From: Anaerolineales bacterium HSG24
Lineage (GTDB): Bacteria; Chloroflexota; Anaerolineae; 4572-78; J111
DNA length: 63,699 nt
NCBI GenBank assembly: GCA_030377895.1
Contig: JAUCGB010000010.1
Location: 1 to 63,699, forward strand
Direction of reading: 5' to 3'
In this document: one piece after another, positions 11,001-20,000 of the stretch
How positions within the stretch are numbered: position 1 is the first letter of the stretch
Layout: each line of letters opens with the position of its first letter
Translations under genes and position numbers: made by a program
The notes under the pieces: model-generated
Told to the model about the DNA's origin: nothing
Database searches by the model: none
The model's input: only the letters and a program-made list of their open reading frames with translations

Positions 11001-14000
11001 ATCCAAGCCCCGATGGAGAAACTACCTTCTTCAAACTGAAGCAGGTCATCATTGTCAACCGTCAGATATTGGCTACCATCAAACTGCACCGCAGTTCCGT
11101 AGTTACTGTTCACTCCGGCAGTGGGGCAGTTGGTGGTACAACTGGCTGTTAGATAGCTATCACTATCTGCAAACTCAGTCGCGCCGCTGGCCTCTTCAAA
11201 GTGGAAATGCATGACTTTACTGTTCGGCGGATACATAACATCACTGACCGTGCCATGTAGCAGTTTATTGGTGTCGGTGATGTTCGAATCGTCCAGCGCA
11301 ATATCTGCCCTTGGGCCGAAATTATCCAGTTTGACCGTACCCACCGTTTGGGTGACAGCATTGCCAACTCTATCAGCCGCGCTGACCTGAACAGTGTATT
11401 CGCCGTAAGCATCATGAGGGAAGGGATACTTAGCGACCCAATTGAAATCGTTACTAGGCAAGGGGCGAGACCGTCCCTTATCCGATGCTCGGCCACGTGC
11501 TTGACCGGAGGCTGACATTATCGGCTTATAACCACTGACCGATTGCCCATTGGCATGGCGTACATTGACCCATAAGGAACTGGGGTCAACCTTACTTTGG
11601 TCATCGGAGATGGTGCCGGCTAGGTCGTAGCCTTTGTCGGTAACTCGTTGCACGCCGGATGTATTGGTGCTAAGGCTGGCCGTGGGGGCCGCGCCATCCA
11701 CAGTGAAGGTTTTGCTTGATGAGTTATCATTGCCCACCGAGTCATACGCTCTGACCTCCACCGTATGTTGACCGGGTGTGACCGCGTTGTAGGTGAATGT
11801 CCAAGCCTGACCATCGGCGGTGGCATCTTGCCACGAGCCGCCATCAACCTTGTACTGCACTTTTTCGATGTCGGTGGTTGGGTCGTGGGCATAAATCGCC
11901 ATAATCCGGCCACTATCCGCCGAGATGTAGTCCGGTTTCAGGTCAAGGTAAACCATAGGATTGTCAGCATCAATGTAAATCAACTGCTGGTAAGAGGTGT
12001 CGTACCAAGCGGCTTGATATTCATAGATTTCGTCCACTTCATCATCATCTAAGGCTGTGCCGTAGATAGCCAGTTCGTCTAACATGCCATCGTAGTTTGC
12101 TGAACCGATTTTAACCGAAGCGTTATTTTGACAAGGTGTGCCGGTGTAGGAGTTGGAACTATTGAGAATCCCATTGATATAGAGCCGCAAGTATTCCCCA
12201 TCAAAAGTCATCATCAAATGACTCCATTGCTCTTCCACCAAAGAATCGGATGTCACACCGCTAACCCATGAGCTACAGTTGCTCTTCTGCATACTGTATT
12301 CTACCTTGGTGGAGTTGGGATAAAGGTATAGCCCAAAATTGCGGGTACCACTAGCCGATTTTTCTACTAACGTTCCATATTTACTGTTCGTACTTTCAGG
12401 ATAGACCCACACACTGATACTGAAATTGCTCAAGTCAAGGTTATTGCTATCTGACACACTGAGGTAATCATTAGAGCCATCAAACTGCACCGCCTCCCGC
12501 ATCTGCCCACTCAGGCCGGCAGTGGGGCAACTGTTACCGGAGCAGGTGGCATCGTTGTGATAACTGTCATCGGCAAAAGTGGTCGATTCGGCTTCCTCAT
12601 CAAGATGGAGATTCAAGACGGGGGCTTCTTGCATCAAATCTTCGACATCGTTTTTGCTGAGAGCTTCGCGAATGATAACCGCGTTATCAATCATGCCTTC
12701 AAAGTAGTTATTGTCATTAACTTTACCGATATTGAAAGAGCTAGAATGATAAGGCGTTCTTGTACCAACATTTTTGGTGTATTTATCAACTCCATTGACA
12801 TATAGTTTTAGATTCGGCTTATCATAAACCATTGCCACATGGTTCCACTGGTTGAGCGTTAGCACATCACCACTGGTGAAACTGTACCAACTGCTACCAT
12901 TACCAAAGCCGGCATGAATCTTTGTTTGCTGATTAACCCACATACTCGGATAACGGTTGGTTGCACTACCACCGTCCTGATAACCCATAATGCCGTGATA
13001 ACCGGTGTCATCCGGGGTGGGATAAATCCAGGCGGCCATCGTATATTCATCAAGTTCTGGTGCGTCATTTAGGGTAAGATAATCGTTGCCATCAAAACGA
13101 GCAGATTGATTATCTCGGCCCGGAATCCCGCTATCGGGGCAGGTGCTATCACTGGCACAGTAGGCATAGTTATCATTGCCGGAACTGTCGCTAAAGACAT
13201 CATAGCCGGGGGCTTCATCAAACTTGACCTCTAGGGCGCGGATGTCGCCGCTGTATAGCTCTTTGACATCATCAGCATCAAGACCGACTCGATAGAGCTT
13301 AATTTCATCCATGTAGCCATCAAAGGCATTGTTGTAGACATCGTAGTAGAGCGTCTCATCAAAACCATCTCTCCTACAAGTAAAAAGATCAAGAACACCA
13401 CACTTGTATGTTTCATCGTCAGTATATCTTTTGGAGTAAGACCCTTGGTTGTAGTAGTAGAAGGTTTCCTCGATAAGTGTATCATCCCCACTACACTCAA
13501 CACCATTGCCATCTTCCTCCCGTTCACACAACCAATATTTAATCGAATCGTTACTGGTGGTGGCCCAATCATTCATAGAGAAAGTGTCGCCAGATTGCAT
13601 ACTATTTCCTGATGTCCACCAAGGGAAATCGGTATCTCCATTGGTATAGATATACTGCTCGTTCTCACTTTCATAAGAACCATCCCGAACAAAATCAAGC
13701 CAGTCGAAATAGAGAGTCGGTTGGAAACCATGTCCGATGTAGAATTCGTTGCGAGAGTAGGGGGTTTCATTGTTGCAGCTTGAATTACTATCGGTGTCGA
13801 ACACTTCCCCATCTTTGTAGAAAGTGAATTGGTTGTTGATGAAGGTGACGGCGATATGTTGCCAGGTGTTATAGCTCAAGCCACTAGAGGAGGTCGATTC
13901 GCAGTAGCCATTACCATCGGCATGACCAAAGCGAACCATCAGCTTTTGGCCTTTTATGTAGAGGGTTGGGTAAGCCGTCTTATAGTCAGTTCTGGTGCGC

Positions 14001-17000
14001 CCCAGCAACACCTGACCATAAGTGGTAAAGTGGTCATTATCCGGCGTGTAGCTAGTGTTGGGATAAACCCACATGCTCATGCTGAAATCACTGCCATTAT
14101 CGCCCAAAGCCAGGTTATCGTTCGGGTCAGCATACAGCACATGATTCTCGTTGAAGCTCAGACCATCGCCGACAATGCCGCTAGTCGATGATGGGCTGGA
14201 GACACCGGAGTTGCTTGATGTGCGAACATTGTTTCCGTAGATTGAATCATCGCTACCGTTACTATACCAATCGGCTAGATGGAAGACCGGTGCTTTGGCA
14301 ATATCTTCTATTTGGTCGGCGGTCAGGGTGTAGTTGTAGATTTCGATTTCATCCATTGAGCCATCAAACGCTTGCCACTTTGAGGTCTCTTTACCGATGT
14401 GGATTGATTGCGCGCTCTGGCAGGGCGTATCGGTATAGGAACTATTGGTCGAATCTTCCTCCCCGTTGATGTAGAGTTTGGCCCCAGTGCCTGTAGCGTA
14501 GGTCATCATCACATGGTTCCATTTATCTTCATTCAGAGAGCCGGTGCTAGTTTTTGATCTAGCGGTGCTACAGTTACTTTGATAAACACCCGAATGAACC
14601 CGCATTGAATTGGGGTAAAGAAACATGACGAAGTTTCGTTTACTACCGGTGTCATTCTGTTTGCCTATCAATAATTGATAGTCACTCTTCTTGTTATCCG
14701 GCTTAACCCACATGCCGACACTAAAAGCGGACAAGTCTAAACTGGAATCATACGGAATGGTCAACTGGTCGTTAGAGCCATCAAAGTTGACCACGCCGTT
14801 ACTGACGGAGGGGCAGGCTGAACCGCTACAAGTGGCATCATTACCCAGCATCGAGTCATCATTCGTGTCACCATTGAAGTGCATCAACAACACATGGTCA
14901 GATGAGAGGTCATCAATCAAGGCTCCGGCCCGGATGGTCATGCTAGTTTCCATCGAGTGTTGGATGTTGCTATCAACCTGAATCGCGCCATTGATGGTCA
15001 CTTCATCTAAGGGGGCTAAGGTATCAAACGGCTCTTGCTTCTGAACCACATCAACCGGTAATTCAACCTCCAGCAAGCCCCGCGCATAGCGACTGTCTAG
15101 CTCATTCTTGACATTAGCTTCATAGCTGATAGTGTCACCCGGTTTGACGTAATCTTGGGCTGTGGGGTAGTCCGGCAAGGTAACGGTTGCATCCAAAGTC
15201 AGGACAATCAACTCATTAGACAGGTTGGGGTTGTAGCCATAGATATATTCAAAATTATCCATGATGCCATCAGTATCATAATCATAATCATTTGGGTCTG
15301 GCTGAACCAATGTTTCATTGCCAGCATCATCAAACACAATTGTCCAACCGCCGGAGAAGGTGGTATCGCTATTGTCATAGGGGTTCAACCACTCGGGATG
15401 GAACAGTTCTTCGCCATCGGTCAGGCCATCACCATCAGTGTCGGCATCGTAGGAATCGGTGTAATGGAACTCTTCCCAATAATCGGCTAGACCATCGCCA
15501 TCACCATCGGCGGATTCATAATCATAACCATTTTCATATTCCCAATAGTCGGATAGGCCATCGCCATCGGTGTCCCACGAGTTGTCGTTGGGGTCAACAC
15601 CACCCAACTCTTGATTGACCAGACCATCCCCATCAGCATCATACAGCGTGGGGAAGCTGTCATCCCAATCTTGGGCGTAGCTGGTGCCACCACTATCGGT
15701 AGTAACCAAAGAGTAGAACTCCTCAATGGTTTCTGGGAAAATATCAAAGACGAAATCCTCGCTCAAGTCGCTGTGGGAGGAGTAGGAATATTCTTTCATC
15801 GCACATCCCTTTGTGAAGAAAGTATTCCAACATTCAACTGCCGGCAGATTGGCCGATTCGGTAAAGTATACATCCGTCATTTGATTTAGCCCGGCATCAT
15901 TAAGGGTGAATGTGCCATCAAAATCGAATCTTTGATAATAGCCTGCATCATCCGTATTGAAAATATCGAGTAAATTGCCGGTGTCAACCCAGCTGATATC
16001 TCCTTGGTTAAGGTCTCCATGTTGGTCGGTTTCGCTATCTTGTAGATAGTAGGCAAAAGCCGATTTATTCATCTCATCAGCATAATCATCGACATTCGCC
16101 AGACCGATTATGACATCGACCACAGCAGAGATTCCAAAGGTGACAATAGCCGTAAAAGTGCTAACACCACCAGCATACCAAACGACGGTCGTGACGGTAT
16201 CATCATCAATGTAGAGCGTATTGGTCACCGCACCACTGATGGTTATCTGGTTGTTGACCTGAAAACCATCATCCTCATTGACCAAATCGGTGTCATCAAT
16301 GCTAATCTGCATGCGGTTATCATGGTCTAGGTCGGGTATAATATCATATTGGTAAAACATGTCCGCAATAGCCGAGGTCACCGTGCCGGTGAGGCCCACA
16401 CACAAGAAGCTATCACTGTCGGCATCGGTCAACTCACATATTAGGTAGAGGATGGCATCAAACAAGGCCAGGATAGCCACGAAAACAGCCCCAATCACCG
16501 TAGCCGAGATGACAGCCAGAATGACGGCCACGATAATCATAGCGATGGTGCTTGCCACCAACATGTTGAACTCAATTGAGCCGGGTTCAATGCCCATGCC
16601 AATGACGGCATACAAGAAGATGCCAATGGCGATGACAACATCAATAACCAAGCCTACCACCGCGCCGAATTTAGCCACCTTTGAGATAGCTGTGGCCGTT
16701 TTAGCCATGCTTTTAGAAGCATTGGCAAAACCAGAAACAATGGTGTATCCTTTATATAATTGATACGTTTTAAATGTCTTTAAAAATGCGGTGGCAGCAC
16801 TAATAACATTCAAGCTGGCAATAATCGCAAAAGCGTAAGTTGCATAGGTTGTGTCCTCTAATCCAAAGATGTACATAATACCAATCAAAATGACTGAAGC
16901 CACAATCGTTACTATAGCCACAGATTTTTTAAGATTTTTGGACCATCCCACACTAAGGTCACTTATCCCTTCAACATCTCCAATCCATTTTGATGACTTA

Positions 17001-20000
17001 AACCATTGTTTGGAGGCCCATTTAGTGAGCGATGCTACTGATCCGGCGGAAAGCGTAATTATATCCAAAACAGCATCATCTGCTTCCAAGATATCAAACT
17101 CGGTTACACCCACATATTCCAGGACAACTTCAGTTGAACTAAAACTAGTTAACTCGGTGGCATCACTCACAACCACTTCCAATTGACTTTCTATACCGTC
17201 TTGCATGACAACAACAGATACCTGGATAATCTGTATCAGGCCATCAGTCGTCCCTATATCCATCGCATCATTATCAACCACCTCACTACTAGCAGGTTCG
17301 CTATTAACTTCAACAACATCGCTAGGGGCCTGATAAAGACTCGTATAGAAATTTTTGGCGATACTGACCGCGCCGTATTTCATGGCAATTTCACTGTCAC
17401 TATCATCAATAGTTCCGCCATTTAAAATGGTCAGTATGTCGTCTGTGTCAAACATGTTGTATAGATCAACCGTTAACAGGTCAAGGTAATCATAAACATC
17501 ATAACTCTCCCAGCCTTCATCGGTGGTATATTCGTAGGGGGTGATGTTGATGGAGCCGTAAACCTCTTCATCAACATCATTCAAATCAACCTTTAGGATG
17601 CTATCGTTGAAAGAGACAGCTGTATCATCATCCAAATAAGTTGACTTGAAATTCTCTTCGCGGATAAAGAGCAGGTTGACGATGGTGCCATCACTAACCG
17701 TGCCAAAATCATTCAGTGAGGCTTCCAAATCACCATCCGACAACTCATCCATGCCAGTCACATAATCATCATAGCTGTAGGAACGGAAATCAAGATTCTC
17801 TAGTCCCCAACGTTCATCAGCTCCGGTACTGTAGATACTGTTATCCTCATCAAACCTATCCACAATCTCGGCCAGGTCAAAGCGGCTACCAGTGCTACTG
17901 GTGGTACGTTGCCCTTCCAAGAAGGTATATTGTAATACATTTCCCAAATACCAAAGATAGCTTTCATCCTCATACAGACTGCTACTAGAGGCCGCATCGG
18001 TTTGGCGAGCAATGGCCACATCCATGCCATAATCTTCCCGTACCGATAGACCGGTCAGGTAGAAATCTTGGTAATAGGTCTTGACGACGGTGACACCATC
18101 ATATTCCCAATTACCACTGTCCGCGTCACACCAATCATCATAATCATCGCTGTCGGTCATATCATCGGTGTTACAGGTATCGGCCATGGCGTTTATCATC
18201 CACATTAAGCGGACTTGATGATTATTGCCCCAATCGGTTCCGTTGGGTCGGTAGAACATCTGGCCCGACCAGGCGACCGGCGTATCGCCAATATCATCTT
18301 CTAATACACTCAAAGGAACATAAACATAGAGGCTGTAATCTTCATCTTGGCTGACGGAAATGCCATACAAATCTAAGGCATCTTGGTCAAGCCAATTATC
18401 AACATCATCGATATAAGCAATCGTACCGGTATAACTCTCGGATACCGGCAGGCCACCGGTGGGGTTGGTTATACTGGGAGTTATCTTAATCTCCAACATG
18501 GCACTCACCATAATATCCCCATTACTGGCATTATTGAGGGAACTGTAATCACTATCAAGCCCCTCCGTATCCTCAAAAGTAGTATCATTGACCCGTGTTA
18601 CTTGACCATCCGCATCATCCGTCGGCCAATCCAACACATTGTCAGCATACCATAGATATTTGACATCCTCAGGCCGGAGTTCAAAATCAACGACCATTGG
18701 GCTATCAGCTTGGAAACTTGACAGTTGTAGGTTAAACTGACTTTGCAGATTGGTACTCACATCACCTCGATAGTTTGGAGAACCATCGACACTATCCGGT
18801 ACCCCATCACCATCATTATCATAATCAAACACATCTGGAATATTGTCATCATCTGTGTTTTGGCAGGTGGTGCCGGTTGGGGTAAAATCAACATCCACTA
18901 GGTCAGGACATTCAATACTATCGGCAATACTATCCCCGTTACTATCGCTACTCAGGGGGTCAAGATACCATTTCCGACCATCACTAGAGGTAAAGCCCAT
19001 CACTTCGGTATAGTCACTGATACCGTCGCCATCACTATCTTCGTCACTACGGTCAGTACCAAGTTCATAACATTCTTCATCATCCATGAGGCCGTCGCCG
19101 TCAGTGTCGGTGCTACTATCGCAGACGGTGTTACTGGTGATTTCCTCATCCTCACTGCTGGTGGATTGGGCTTGAATCGCCGGGGGCAGATTCAAACCTT
19201 CGATGTGGCCGGCCTCTCTAAAGCCGGGACTCATCTCTTTGACCGGTTTCTGGTGAGGATTAAAGTTTCGACCGGAGATTTCGGCCTTGAACGCTTCAAA
19301 CTTTTTCTGGTCTTCTCGCTGGGTTTCTTGCTCTGCTTGTTTAACAATCTGTATTTGGTTGAAATCACGGTATTGATTAGCCTGAATCAAGGGGGTGAAC
19401 AACATGGAGAATATCACCGACAGACTAACCGCGGCGTAATATTTCTTAGATTCACGGTGGGTAATGCTCATCAATACAAAGGAGACCATCAGTAAGGTCA
19501 TGCCTAGCATGAAGCCATACATCTGCATATTGTCAGGGTTAGGAAGTAAGGTGTGGGATGTGGGGATTAGGGAAATTGGGTCATTTATCAGAATGTTTGG
19601 GTTATCAACGATACGGGGGATAATCCAGAATATCTGATGCTCTATGCCGGTGTCGGCCCAATTATCGAAATAGGTGGTCATCTCAGCCGAGACCCATTTG
19701 AGCGCGGCTTGATGGTCTTCCGGCGGAAATTCCATGTGGATAATCTGGCGCAGGGGCAAACCATCACCATTAAGCCATATCTCACCATGACCTTTCATCT
19801 TCAAATATTCTTCGGCCAGTTCCAAATCTACGCCGGCTGGCAACTCGCCTTCACGTTGGAGTTGCTCTTTCATCTTCTCTTTCATGTAGCGAGCATATTT
19901 AACACCGCTCAGGTCAAAGCTATAAATTGAGGTCGGTTTCTGGTAACGTGGAGATTTCCAGTCAATATCATATTGGCTGGTCGTTAACAGTTCAATATTC

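Noticed and set aside
15155..15747. Plus- and minus-strand His/Arg-rich frames
   Set aside because: Shadows of the Asp-rich TSP3 calcium-binding repeats in the giant gene.
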